Notes under the pieces: generated by a model
Databases searched by the model: none
What the model was told of the DNA's origin: nothing
The model's input: the letters and a program-made list of their open reading frames with translations, nothing else
NCBI GenBank assembly: GCA_003134815.1
Contig: PLCO01000012.1
Location: 62,001-126,000, forward strand
Source of the DNA: Acidobacteriaceae bacterium
GTDB taxonomy: Bacteria > Acidobacteriota > Terriglobia > Terriglobales > Acidobacteriaceae
Reading direction: 5' to 3'
Length of the DNA: 64,000 nucleotides
Shown here: piece after piece, positions 45,536-53,493 of the stretch
How positions within the stretch are numbered: the first letter of the stretch is position 1
Layout of the letters: every line of letters starts with the position of its first letter
Made by a program: the position numbers and the translations under genes

Positions 45536-46943
45536 TCGCTTCACAAATCCAGTATGGCACGACATTTCGCGACTTGATAGCAGACGGCAGCGGATTGCCG
45601 CGTTCTTGATTACCGGGTATGGGTCGTGCCGACACAACATCAATGAATATCTTGTAGCCCCCCTTGATCAGAACAGTACAATTCAGCTACCAAACGGCAT
45701 ATCGCCGGAGACCAGAGAGAGATTGATCGACGAAGCCCTCGTTGGGTTACTTAAGTCGTGCAAGGTTCCGCAGAGCGATCCAGCCGGAAATCTTCCCGAC
45801 CAGTTTGTCCAGAATGTAACAGAAGTGTGGGGAATGTTCGCGTTGGCGGATTGTAATCATCGGCTGAGAAGGACTCAGCCCGAAACGCTGAAGGGTTCGC
45901 CATATTCGTCAGATCCCGATGAGGCTCGAACACAGGTGCTGGTGAAGTGGGCCGAAATTTTGGGACTCACTCAATCTGACTTTGTGATGGATGCAAACAG
46001 ACATTGGTTCCTCGAACAATGGAGCGGTATGACTGCCGCAATGATTGCGGGCTTCCTGAAGGGATTTGGCAGGACCCCAGATGAAATAGTGCTAAAGAAG
46101 GCTCGAAGTGAAGCGGCGAGCATACCCGAGCATCGGCTTGCCAAGGCTCGCTATATGGTTGAAAGGCTCGCAACTGCGCCGGTTTCATCACCTCAAGGAA
46201 GATCGGAGAGCGCTGATCGTGATTCGAGTGTCCCGGCACGCGTATCGGCACCGCCTCCTACCGCGCGCAAACTGCCGCAGCAGGAACTTCACGGGGTCGA
46301 GTGGCGTCCTGATGGAAAGGCGGTTATAAATCTGAGCCCAAAAGCAGGTCCTTTAGACTTTATTCGGTCAATGCTCGTGGTGATGCGACCGTCGCTGCTC
46401 CCGCAACATTTGAAAACTGCTGAACACTGGGTTTCTGGAATTGCGAAGGAGCCAATTCATGGTGGCAGATGGGCACCAAAACATGATGACATTTTGGTGC
46501 GCGGCTTTGAACGGTTCCTTTGGGAGGGCGATGCAAACATCGAAGCGGACTCGGACCTAACTAAACTTAGAGACTTGGTTCGTAAGACGTATCCGAACAT
46601 TGCAGGGAGCCGTATTGACGTTCCGCTCACAGACGATATGAGAAGCATGTTCCGAGCCTGGTTCGCAAAGAAGCCTGCTGGCTCTCAGTCCGTTCGAGTA
46701 TCTGATCACGCCGGAAAATCTGGCTTAGATCGTAAGCAGAACCAGCAGCCAAAAGTTGTTGCCAATGCACAAAGCTTAGATCGCAGTCGCACGGTCGAAA
46801 TCCCCCTGGAAATGATGGATCGCGGGTACTACTATCGCCTTAACCACTTCAGGGGCATAACAGATTGGGAGCAGAGAATGGTCAACGAATTTGGCCAGCG
46901 TGTGATTCCTTTTCTCGGCTCAATCTGGAATAGAACGTCATAG
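45522..46943 (+). CDS. Unknown partner of the Ser/Thr kinase
   Basis: 473 residues from a GTG at 45522, chosen because GGAGGT sits 7 bases upstream. The first 170 residues are helical (HDISRLDSRRQRIAAFLITG, NVTEVWGMFALADCNHRL), then a Ser/Pro-rich linker (about 215-255) and a second helical domain (FIRSMLVVMRPSLLPQHLK). I recognise no domain or catalytic motif. The overlap with the kinase gene suggests it is the kinase's substrate, sensor or effector. The linker is Ser-rich, so phosphorylation there is possible. Confidence 0.55.
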   Translation: MSVFDRFTNPVWHDISRLDSRRQRIAAFLITGYGSCRHNINEYLVAPLDQNSTIQLPNGISPETRERLIDEALVGLLKSCKVPQSDPAGNLPDQFVQNVTEVWGMFALADCNHRLRRTQPETLKGSPYSSDPDEARTQVLVKWAEILGLTQSDFVMDANRHWFLEQWSGMTAAMIAGFLKGFGRTPDEIVLKKARSEAASIPEHRLAKARYMVERLATAPVSSPQGRSESADRDSSVPARVSAPPPTARKLPQQELHGVEWRPDGKAVINLSPKAGPLDFIRSMLVVMRPSLLPQHLKTAEHWVSGIAKEPIHGGRWAPKHDDILVRGFERFLWEGDANIEADSDLTKLRDLVRKTYPNIAGSRIDVPLTDDMRSMFRAWFAKKPAGSQSVRVSDHAGKSGLDRKQNQQPKVVANAQSLDRSRTVEIPLEMMDRGYYYRLNHFRGITDWEQRMVNEFGQRVIPFLGSIWNRTS

Positions 46944-46959
46944 TCGATGGCCATTGTTA

Positions 46960-48183
46960 CTAGGTTTCCCGAGACCATGAACTCGTACCCTCAATGGGAT
47001 TCTGCTCGTCGAGCCCAGACTTTCTTTCTTGCAGGCCATGATCGTGGAGCAATGCTTTCAGCTTCGCAGCGTCTATCAGCTCGATGCCCGCTTTGTCTGC
47101 GAACTCCCGCGCTTGTGGCGTAAAGTCAGAAGTCGTGACAAATACGCCCTTGACTACTCGATCCGCACTTACAGCGCCGCAGAAGTCCCTGACGGCAGAT
47201 GCTCCTACCAGATTGTCGGGCGCGTACCGCTTGCATTGGAAAAGATACTTGCCGCCAATGATCGGCTTATCAAGGACCGCAATGATGTCGATCCCTCCAT
47301 CGCCCGAAACCTTCGTCAGTTCGGACCGAAACTCCATGGCATCGAGTAAGCGAGAGATGAGCCTCTCAAAATCTTGCCCGGACATTTCGGCCATCTTATC
47401 CGGCGATGCCGAACCGTCCGCCCGTACGTGCGTACCGAACAGGGCAAAAACCTCTCGAACATCATCCTCCGAGATTGTTGTCTTGTTTATGGCTCTGGCG
47501 ACGCGCGCGAGCGTGGCTTCGATGTAGCGCGGATTACGTCCGCAATGCCTGACCAGAAATTGAGCGGCATCACTCTGAAGTTCCAGATTCTTTCTCGCCG
47601 CAATTCGCGTAGCAATCAGCGCCAATTCTGATATCGAGTAGGGCTGAAGTTCGAGCACAAGAGAGAACTCTGGCAGCAGATCGACCGGGCACTCGACTTT
47701 TTTCGGACAGGTTGCAACGAGCGTGAATGGCCGTAGGTCCATTACATGAGTTCGCGCGGCTGGGCCCATTCCAATTGTTATGGACAGTCTACCGGAACTC
47801 ATCGCCTCAACAAATCTTGCCAAGGGAATCTTGCGAAGCGCCTGTACACGGTTGAGGATGAGCAATTGATTGTCTCGAAAGTTCGTGAGAAGTGCTGTTA
47901 CATCGCCCACGATCGTCAACTCCGCTGCCTCTGCCTCCTGCCAGGGAACCCCGCGCTCATCCGCGAACGCTTTCGCGAAATTCGCTTTGCCTAGGCCGTC
48001 TTCCCCAGTTATGAGAATGTGCCCTGGCGTCGCACCTGTCTTTGCATAAAAAGCGCTATAGTCCTTGAGGCGGCTGACCGCGCCGGACTGTCCAACCAAA
48101 TCGGAGAACCGAAGATTCGCGGGCTCCTCGATCTTCGGAAATCGATTCATCTGCTCTCGTGAGAGCGGGACTTCATTGCTCAT
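46960..48183 (-). CDS. RuvB-like AAA domain fused to Mrr-type nuclease
   Basis: 407 residues. Residues 20-265 follow the RuvB/clamp-loader layout (LRFSDLVGQSGAVSRLKDY, HILITGEDGLGKANFAKAF, then a winged region YIEATLARVARAIN). The P-loop reads GEDGLGKA, with Ala in place of Thr/Ser, and the Walker B position reads LLILNRVQAL, without the Asp-Glu pair; ATP hydrolysis is doubtful. Residues 275-390 are an Mrr_cat nuclease: GQDFERLISRLLDAMEF, DGGIDIIAV, YLFQCKRYA, GVFVTTSDFTPQA. It is the last gene of a three-gene operon with overlapping frames. Mrr nucleases cut modified DNA. Confidence 0.8.
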   Translation of the reverse strand: MSNEVPLSREQMNRFPKIEEPANLRFSDLVGQSGAVSRLKDYSAFYAKTGATPGHILITGEDGLGKANFAKAFADERGVPWQEAEAAELTIVGDVTALLTNFRDNQLLILNRVQALRKIPLARFVEAMSSGRLSITIGMGPAARTHVMDLRPFTLVATCPKKVECPVDLLPEFSLVLELQPYSISELALIATRIAARKNLELQSDAAQFLVRHCGRNPRYIEATLARVARAINKTTISEDDVREVFALFGTHVRADGSASPDKMAEMSGQDFERLISRLLDAMEFRSELTKVSGDGGIDIIAVLDKPIIGGKYLFQCKRYAPDNLVGASAVRDFCGAVSADRVVKGVFVTTSDFTPQAREFADKAGIELIDAAKLKALLHDHGLQERKSGLDEQNPIEGTSSWSRET

Positions 48184-48430
48184 GGCCTCCCCTTTGAGTG
48201 ACTGGTTCTTCCGGTCTTTTAAAGATTACGCACAGCGTAGGAGGTATAACGGGCGCTCCCTGTTCGGACAGAACCGGCATCGCGGAAACGAGTTCCCATC
48301 CCCATTTCCCAAACTTATTCAGACAGTTTGCAAGTTTGATGTGACCGTGTGGGGAGTTGTGAACGCTCCACCCTTCGCTGTCGCCATATTCAAGTTTGAT
48401 TATCTCGACTGCATATTCCCAGTTACTCAT
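48173..48430 (-). CDS. 85-residue linker gene of the proteasome-like / Mrr operon
   Basis: 85 residues, MSNWEYAVEIIKLEYGDSEG onwards, with a tryptophan-rich middle (KFGKWGWELVSAMPV), reminiscent of small proteins of the DUF4177 type (W-E-Y at the start, N-x-x-G-x-x-G-W-E-L later). The start at 48430 overlaps the stop of the Ntn hydrolase gene (ATGA), and its end overlaps the AAA-Mrr start by 11 bp. A longer frame to 48598 is an upstream extension within the preceding gene and is not used. Confidence 0.7.
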   Translation of the reverse strand: MSNWEYAVEIIKLEYGDSEGWSVHNSPHGHIKLANCLNKFGKWGWELVSAMPVLSEQGAPVIPPTLCVIFKRPEEPVTQRGGHEQ

Positions 48431-49098
48431 AAGCTGATTTTCCCACCAAAGACAGCGCGGAATACTTGCTTGTCGGTCTCGTTCGCCTGCCGTCGCAATT
48501 CCAGAATGCGCTCTCGCGAAACACGGTGAATCCCCGATGAATCGGACGTCACAATCTCGAGTCCACCAATTCCGGCGGTATTCAAATGGTGGGAACAAGT
48601 AATCATATAGCCAGCGAGAGGCAACAATTGCTCCACCGTTAGCAATTCATCGTAATAACGTTCGGCCCAATAGATCGCTGCATTGGTCATGTCGCCAGAA
48701 TAATCAAGCCCGACTGAAGCCTCGCAAGTTGCTGTCCACACCTCGTCAATCTTGGCAAGCTGAAAACGGAAGAGTTGGAAGGGCGAAGCGGCAATCAAGC
48801 CTTGAACAGGGTTTCTATTATCTTCAGGGATGCCGCTTGCAATTCGCTCAAGCGCTTCTTGCGGGGCATCGGCTGTGAATGTTGACAGAATTGCATTGGC
48901 CACATCGTCACCCGTCTTAACGTCCTGGGCATAGGACACCACGATCTCACTACCGGTCCGAATCTTGCTACAGTTCGTGTGGTAGCGCACGGCTCGTCCA
49001 ACTTGGCCGTTCTTGAGCTTTTCTGGCGTATGCGTGGCCTGTGTATCGCTCGCCAGAATGATTCCATCTGAGGCAATCATTCCAATCTGCATTGTCAA
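48427..49098 (-). CDS. Proteasome-fold Ntn hydrolase (HslV/beta-subunit-like)
   Basis: 223 residues. With the TTG at 49098 (GGAGGG 8 bases upstream) the product begins Met-Thr-Met-Gln-Ile-Gly. After Met removal, Thr1, Gly5, DG at 10-11, Asp17 (ILASDTQ) and a Lys in NCSKI align with the beta-subunit pattern Thr1, Asp17, Lys33. GDDVANAILSTFTADAP and a late SGIHRVS fit the fold. It should be a self-compartmented or single-ring protease. As first gene of an operon with an 85-residue protein and an AAA-Mrr nuclease, it lacks its own active unfoldase unless the degenerate AAA domain serves. Confidence 0.75.
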   Translation of the reverse strand: MTMQIGMIASDGIILASDTQATHTPEKLKNGQVGRAVRYHTNCSKIRTGSEIVVSYAQDVKTGDDVANAILSTFTADAPQEALERIASGIPEDNRNPVQGLIAASPFQLFRFQLAKIDEVWTATCEASVGLDYSGDMTNAAIYWAERYYDELLTVEQLLPLAGYMITCSHHLNTAGIGGLEIVTSDSSGIHRVSRERILELRRQANETDKQVFRAVFGGKISL

Positions 49099-49210
49099 CG
49101 GGATACCCTCCGAACTAAGGATACTCGCGCCTTAGCGGCAGATCCCGAGCCGTGCTCTCGTAGCCTCCTAATCATGAAGCGGACACGGGCGATTTCTCCA
49201 AAATCTGAAT

Positions 49211-49942
49211 TTACTGAGAGTTGGCGACGTCTTTGTAACACACCGCTTTGAACAAATGCGCAACAGGGGTGCCCGGCTCCATACGCCTCAAGACTCCATC
49301 CTCAGCCTGATAAAGGTCAGCGCCACAAGTTCCATCAATCTTCAGGCCGTCAAACAAGACGTGAAAGCTGTTTGCACCACGCGCGCCGTACTCCACCGAA
49401 ATTTGCTTTCCATCGACCGTGAACTGTCGAGTGATTCTAAACGTCACCTGTACACGCCGAGGTCTATGGTTCGGAGTGTCCATAGCCAACTCACATTCCA
49501 CCGTGGTTAGTTGTGTCCACCCTTGGGCTATGAAGTGAAAATAGCACCCTCTGTCTCCCATTTTGTCCACATTCTCTGCCGGGTGAATCGACACCGCCGG
49601 GGTTCCGTCTCCCCATAGAACGTGATCGATAGGAAACGCCAAACCTATCGGTCCTTGGTAAGGATCTACACTGAGCTGATTTGCGCGCACGGTAAATAAC
49701 TCTCCGGTGAACGCGAGGACGGGCTTTGTGGGATCGCCGTTTGAAAATGACGCGATGGTTTCGCTGCCCTTTTGCATGACGGTGAGAGCGTCACATTTGA
49801 TTGCTGGCGTGTCTTGAATAGCTGACAAATCATGAATGTCAGTCTGGTTCCCGGTACAAATGCCCTTGTACGTCAAGGGAAGATCGTTTTGGCCCCAAGC
49901 AGTTCCGGCCATCACCAGCAACACAAGAGCAAGCTTTTTCAT
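49211..49942 (-). CDS. Secreted protein of unknown function
   Basis: 243 residues from the ATG at 49942, starting with a signal peptide (KKLALVLLVMAGTAWGQ). The mature part is a mixed beta-rich domain with several Cys (CTGNQT, IKCDALTVM, GDRGCYFHF) and a C-terminal FKAVCYKDV. No family recognised. The start overlaps the stop of the upstream nuclease-like gene by 4 bp, which is odd for an exported protein paired with a cytosolic one. Confidence 0.65.
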   Translation of the reverse strand: MKKLALVLLVMAGTAWGQNDLPLTYKGICTGNQTDIHDLSAIQDTPAIKCDALTVMQKGSETIASFSNGDPTKPVLAFTGELFTVRANQLSVDPYQGPIGLAFPIDHVLWGDGTPAVSIHPAENVDKMGDRGCYFHFIAQGWTQLTTVECELAMDTPNHRPRRVQVTFRITRQFTVDGKQISVEYGARGANSFHVLFDGLKIDGTCGADLYQAEDGVLRRMEPGTPVAHLFKAVCYKDVANSQ

Positions 49943-50460
49943 AGCGAACCTACCCTTTGGGACGCGGCGGTGCGAAGCATGAACGGTTGAAGAAACTTGC
50001 GTAACTCGACACCCAAACCTTTTTCGGACCACTCCGCCTTGCCAGCCTTGTGCCGCTGCACCCAGCCCGGCGCTGCTCCATGGCGCTGTTTATACCAATT
50101 GAAAAGCACATCGTGCTTAATGAAGAACCAAGGTCGCCCGGGAATGTCGCCAGCCGGGTCAGGAAACAGCATCCACATTTCATTTCCCCCGTAGCGCTTC
50201 CCTCCGTAGAGCTTCCAGTGAACAAGAGGACGGCCTTTCATCTGAACCGAGCGGAGTTCTCCATCCGGTGTGCGGACTACCAGGTCCTCACCGGATAAGT
50301 CCGCTTCTGGCCGATACACTCGATAGCCGGCACGAATAAGAATGGCGGTCACCTCCGCGCGGTTTGCGGCTTCTATCGCATTGGTAGAGGCCAGCTTCTT
50401 AACGGTCATGAAAGCTGATTCGGTCGCCGCTCTCTGCCCAGGTGTCATCTCCTTCTCCAT
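49939..50460 (-). CDS. PD-(D/E)XK-like endonuclease
   Basis: 173 residues from the ATG at 50460; ATG 50448 is equally plausible. The core ANRAEVTAILIRAGYRVY, then SGEDLVVRTPDGELRSVQMK, shows Glu, Asp and the Q-x-K of small endonucleases like those of PF11645 (group I intron/PDDEXK_5). The C-terminal third is basic (WVQRHKAGKAEWSEKGLG). It could cut incoming DNA or mobilise itself. It overlaps the secreted protein gene. Confidence 0.6.
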   Translation of the reverse strand: MEKEMTPGQRAATESAFMTVKKLASTNAIEAANRAEVTAILIRAGYRVYRPEADLSGEDLVVRTPDGELRSVQMKGRPLVHWKLYGGKRYGGNEMWMLFPDPAGDIPGRPWFFIKHDVLFNWYKQRHGAAPGWVQRHKAGKAEWSEKGLGVELRKFLQPFMLRTAASQRVGSL

Positions 50461-50756
50461 ATACAACTTATAAAGGACGTTAGCAGATAAAGGAAACACC
50501 CTCCGGCCCAATCCGGCCGACTTCCCAGGCCTACTTGTTCGAACATGGCATGTTTGCCTTTAGTTCATCGAATATGACCGCGAATTCGGAAAGTCGCGGT
50601 ATCTGCTGACTCTTCAGAAGCCGCCAGAAGCCGCCGGTTTCCAGGCGGCCCTGCCCGTCGGGTGGGCGAGTGATGCCGCTCCTGCCGAATAATAGGAGCG
50701 TCGGTCAGGGCGGGAAGACGAGCGCGGAGCATAAATTGGTCTCGAAGAGACTGGCC
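50461..50756. other. Gap holding the first structured repeat
   Basis: Nothing coding. Short tandem AGAAGCCGCC repeats occur near 50620-50636, followed by the structured repeat listed separately at 50653-50723. Confidence 0.4.
50653..50723 (+). repeat. Structured direct repeat, copy 1
   Basis: A 71-nt unit sharing its first 18 bases (GCCCGTCGGGTGGGCGAG) and its end (GGGAAGACG) with copy 2 at 51696. Outer arms GCCCGTC (50653-50659) and GACGAGC (50717-50723) pair at 6 of 7 positions; an inner hairpin joins GCTCCT (50678-50683) and AGGAGC (50694-50699). Confidence 0.75.
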
Positions 50757-51653
50757 CTATACATGACTCTTAGCTTTAGAAGGAACCGTACGATTCAAAA
50801 CAATCGGAACCGTTTTGTACAGAACGGCCCCATGCTCGTCACGAGGAACGACATCAAATTCCTGCCGTCCGACCAAGACAATGTATCGTTCGGAGCTAAG
50901 CTCAAAACCGGCCAGACTCCCTGCCGAATAGCGATTTGCCTGCTGCTTTGCATCTATCCTTCTCTCTTCTGGTTGATCTCCATCGCGTACCAATTTCCAC
51001 TCCGTGAGAACAAGTCCGGTTGCCCCTGCAATAATGCTGTCATCGATCACAAGGCGGTCTCCAAGGATCAGATCTGTTCGTTCTCCAGCAGCGTCAGTTT
51101 TGAAGGCGTAGATACCATGCGAGAGGAGATGAATCGCTCCCAACTTTTCGCAAGCATATTCATTCTGCGCAAAAGCAGCTTCCCATTTTTCCCGAAGCTC
51201 TTGATCGACAACGAGGCTGCGCTGAAGATGCAAAAACGCAAGAGCCACTGTGTTCCGTATAACCGCATCGTGATCCGCAAAGAGATGGTCGAATTCCGAT
51301 CTGAATGATGCCAGGACCGTCGTGTAAGCCATGACTCCCGAAAATCCACTTGTGTTCAGCTTCACCGTTTCGTCCCACCATTTCTCAAAGCGAGCGAGTG
51401 CATCGGTTGCCCTAGTTGGCATAACATTTCTGTAGATAGAAAGGTTCTTCACGGCGGCAGCTGCCTCTTTGCAGGTCTCCATCAACACGTTAGTTGAAAA
51501 AGCATCATCGCTTTCACGGCAGTGAAATAGAAACGTGCTCGCTTCTACGATGCCAACGATTCGCTTCGAGAGTGCATTCCATTCAGTCTTCAACATATAC
51601 ACAGTATGTCGATCCCTGAGTTCAATGTCGATAGAAATGAGCGGCAAAGACAT
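50757..51653 (-). CDS. Nuclease-like protein bracketed by structured repeats
   Basis: 298 residues from the ATG at 51653; a longer frame to 51767 would run through repeat copy 2 and is unlikely. The first 170 residues are helical (VYMLKTEWNALSKRIVGIVE). The C-terminal part shows a PD-(D/E)XK-like core: ILGDRLVIDDSIIAGAT, LVLTEWKLVRDG with E-x-K, then AKQQANRYSAGSLAG. Direct repeats lie 42 bp before its start and 33 bp after its stop, so gene and repeats look like one mobile cassette. Confidence 0.55.
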   Translation of the reverse strand: MSLPLISIDIELRDRHTVYMLKTEWNALSKRIVGIVEASTFLFHCRESDDAFSTNVLMETCKEAAAAVKNLSIYRNVMPTRATDALARFEKWWDETVKLNTSGFSGVMAYTTVLASFRSEFDHLFADHDAVIRNTVALAFLHLQRSLVVDQELREKWEAAFAQNEYACEKLGAIHLLSHGIYAFKTDAAGERTDLILGDRLVIDDSIIAGATGLVLTEWKLVRDGDQPEERRIDAKQQANRYSAGSLAGFELSSERYIVLVGRQEFDVVPRDEHGAVLYKTVPIVLNRTVPSKAKSHV

Positions 51654-51695
51654 GATCGCAACGAACGATTCGAAAGGCAGCGCAAGCTGCGAATT

Positions 51696-51763
51696 GCCCG
51701 TCGGGTGGGCGAGCATAGTCGCTCCTGCTACGCGGGAGCAACACGCCGGGTGGGAAGACGGGC
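51696..51763 (+). repeat. Structured direct repeat, copy 2
   Basis: A 68-nt unit. GCCCGTC (51696-51702) pairs fully with GACGGGC (51757-51763). The inner hairpin GCTCCTGC (51721-51728) pairs with GCGGGAGC (51732-51739) over 8 pairs including one T-G. It differs from copy 1 mostly where pairing is kept, which suggests the fold matters. Confidence 0.75.
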
Positions 51764-51773
51764 GCAAGAAAAT

Positions 51774-51793
51774 GGGCCTGCTTACGCAGGCCC
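51774..51793 (-). terminator. Intrinsic terminator of the ParB-like gene
   Basis: GGGCCTGC (51774-51781) pairs perfectly with GCAGGCCC (51786-51793) around a 4-base loop. On the minus strand it is followed by ATTTTCTT. It sits 20 bp past the stop of the ParB-like gene. Confidence 0.8.
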
Positions 51794-51812
51794 AAAGTGG
51801 TACTGATTTAGG

Positions 51813-53411
51813 CTACGCCGTCCTCTTCAGCTTGGCGGATTCGGCTTTGGTGGGCGGCTTCTTCGACACTTTCGCCCTGTCCTTTGCAGCGAACTCCTGC
51901 TTGACCCTGGAAGCGATTGCGTCGGTGTCCACCTTGTAGAGGGCAGCGGCTTCGTTCAACACCCGCGTCGTCTGCTGTCGGGCGGCGGTAAGCAGGATGG
52001 TGAGTTCCACCAACACACTGCCCAACACACTTTCCTCGGCACGGCGCAGGTAGGCGGCAAACAGCTTGGCAATGGAGTCGCTGTCCTTCTCCCGCTTGAT
52101 GCCGCGCTGCCGGGCAACGAACTCCAAACGCCGTTCCTCTACCAGCCCGGCGAGCCGTTCCACGACAAACAGCAGATCGCGCTTCATCAACCGCACAGGT
52201 ACGGCGTCGGCGATGGCTGCGAGTACGCGGACGCCGGTGGTGTTGGCGATGGCTTCCTCGCGGCGCTGCTTCTCCTGCGCGGCCTTTATCGCGGCATCGG
52301 GATCGGCCCGCCGCTGCTGCTTCTTGGGATGATGCACCGGGCAATCGGGATTGGCGCACACCTTGCGGAGTTCGCCTTTGTCGGTGCCATCCGCAACGAT
52401 GGCCTGGGTAACAAACTTGCATGTTTTGTATTCCGGCGCTTCCTGCTGGTATTTGTTCTTCGGCTTCTCCTGCCGGATTTCTACATACTGGTTGCGAGGT
52501 ACAACAGAGCTGCCTTCGGCAGGTTTGCCGTAGGCGGTCGTAATCTGTACCAGCTTCGGTTTAGCTGCCACAGTCCGCTTCACATGCGCGTCCACCTTGG
52601 CTGCATAGCAGGCCGGATCGGAGCAGGAATCGTGCTGCGCCGCGATGCCCTCGAAGAGAAGCGTGTTGTGGCCAGTGCGCTTGGGACATTCAACGCAAGA
52701 ACCCGCCTCGGGCACAAGTGTTGTATCCTCTTTCGAGAACGGCGCGGTGGCAAGCTCCAAGAGAATGTTGTGCTCGATCCATTCGCGCAGATGGCGAACG
52801 GGCAGCAGGATGCGCTTCGCCTTGCTGCCGCCCGCATAGCTCTCCTGCCAGCAAGCGGCAAGGGCCTCTTCTTGTTGCCCCGGTTGAATTTTAGCGAGCA
52901 GTAAAGCATGGCCCAAGCCGATTTCGTCCTTTGTGAAGGCTTCGACCGCTGCGGGCGCAAGCTCCGTCAAGCGAAGGCGGGAGGTTACATACCCCGGATG
53001 CTTGCCGCATTTCGCAGCAATGAGTTCGATGGAATACTTCGGCTCCTCAAGACGCAAGAGCGCGGCGAAGCCCTGCGCCTCGTGGAGCGGATGAACGTCT
53101 TGGCGCTGGAGGTTTTCGACTAGCTGTGCCTCCAACACCTGAGCGTCGGTCATTTCGCGGATGCACACCGGCACGGTTTCTTTCTCGGCCATCGCTGCGC
53201 CGCGATACCGGCGCTCACCGAAAACGATCTCAAAGCTCCGCTCCGCGCGGGGCCGAACAAGCAAGGGCTGTAACACGCCGCTTTCGCGGATGCTGGCGGC
53301 GAGTTCCTGCATTGCATCTTCGTCGAAAGTCTTGCGCGGGTTGGTGGGCGATACGACCAGCCACCCAAGAGGCAGGTCGCGGTACTCGGACTGCGTTTGA
53401 ACTGTAGTCAT
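51813..53411 (-). CDS. ParB/RepB-like partition or regulatory protein
   Basis: 532 residues from the ATG at 53411 (GGAG upstream). The ParB N-domain is clear: SPTNPRKTFDEDAMQELAAS, GVLQPLLVRP, FGERRYRGAAMA, LVENLQRQDVHPLHEAQGF, then a KorB-like helix-turn-helix (AAKCGKHPGYVTSRLRL). The middle holds Cys-rich pairs (SCVECPKRTGHN, CSDPACYAAK; CANPDCPVHH) that may bind zinc. Plasmids and conjugative elements use such proteins for maintenance or control. No ParA is adjacent, so a regulatory role is possible. Confidence 0.8.
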   Translation of the reverse strand: MTTVQTQSEYRDLPLGWLVVSPTNPRKTFDEDAMQELAASIRESGVLQPLLVRPRAERSFEIVFGERRYRGAAMAEKETVPVCIREMTDAQVLEAQLVENLQRQDVHPLHEAQGFAALLRLEEPKYSIELIAAKCGKHPGYVTSRLRLTELAPAAVEAFTKDEIGLGHALLLAKIQPGQQEEALAACWQESYAGGSKAKRILLPVRHLREWIEHNILLELATAPFSKEDTTLVPEAGSCVECPKRTGHNTLLFEGIAAQHDSCSDPACYAAKVDAHVKRTVAAKPKLVQITTAYGKPAEGSSVVPRNQYVEIRQEKPKNKYQQEAPEYKTCKFVTQAIVADGTDKGELRKVCANPDCPVHHPKKQQRRADPDAAIKAAQEKQRREEAIANTTGVRVLAAIADAVPVRLMKRDLLFVVERLAGLVEERRLEFVARQRGIKREKDSDSIAKLFAAYLRRAEESVLGSVLVELTILLTAARQQTTRVLNEAAALYKVDTDAIASRVKQEFAAKDRAKVSKKPPTKAESAKLKRTA

Positions 53412-53493
53412 GGGGAATCTCCTATTCCGGTTGAATCTTGCGTGATGGCGCAAGCGGGCACACTCCCAAGCGCACCCGCTCAGGATGTGTGCG

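Noticed and set aside
48431..48598. N-terminal extension of the 85-residue protein
   Set aside because: Lies wholly within the Ntn hydrolase gene in another frame; the ATGA overlap gives a better start.
50653..51763. CRISPR repeats or integron attC sites
   Set aside because: Only two copies about 1 kb apart with no spacers, and no GTTRRRY-type core as in attC.
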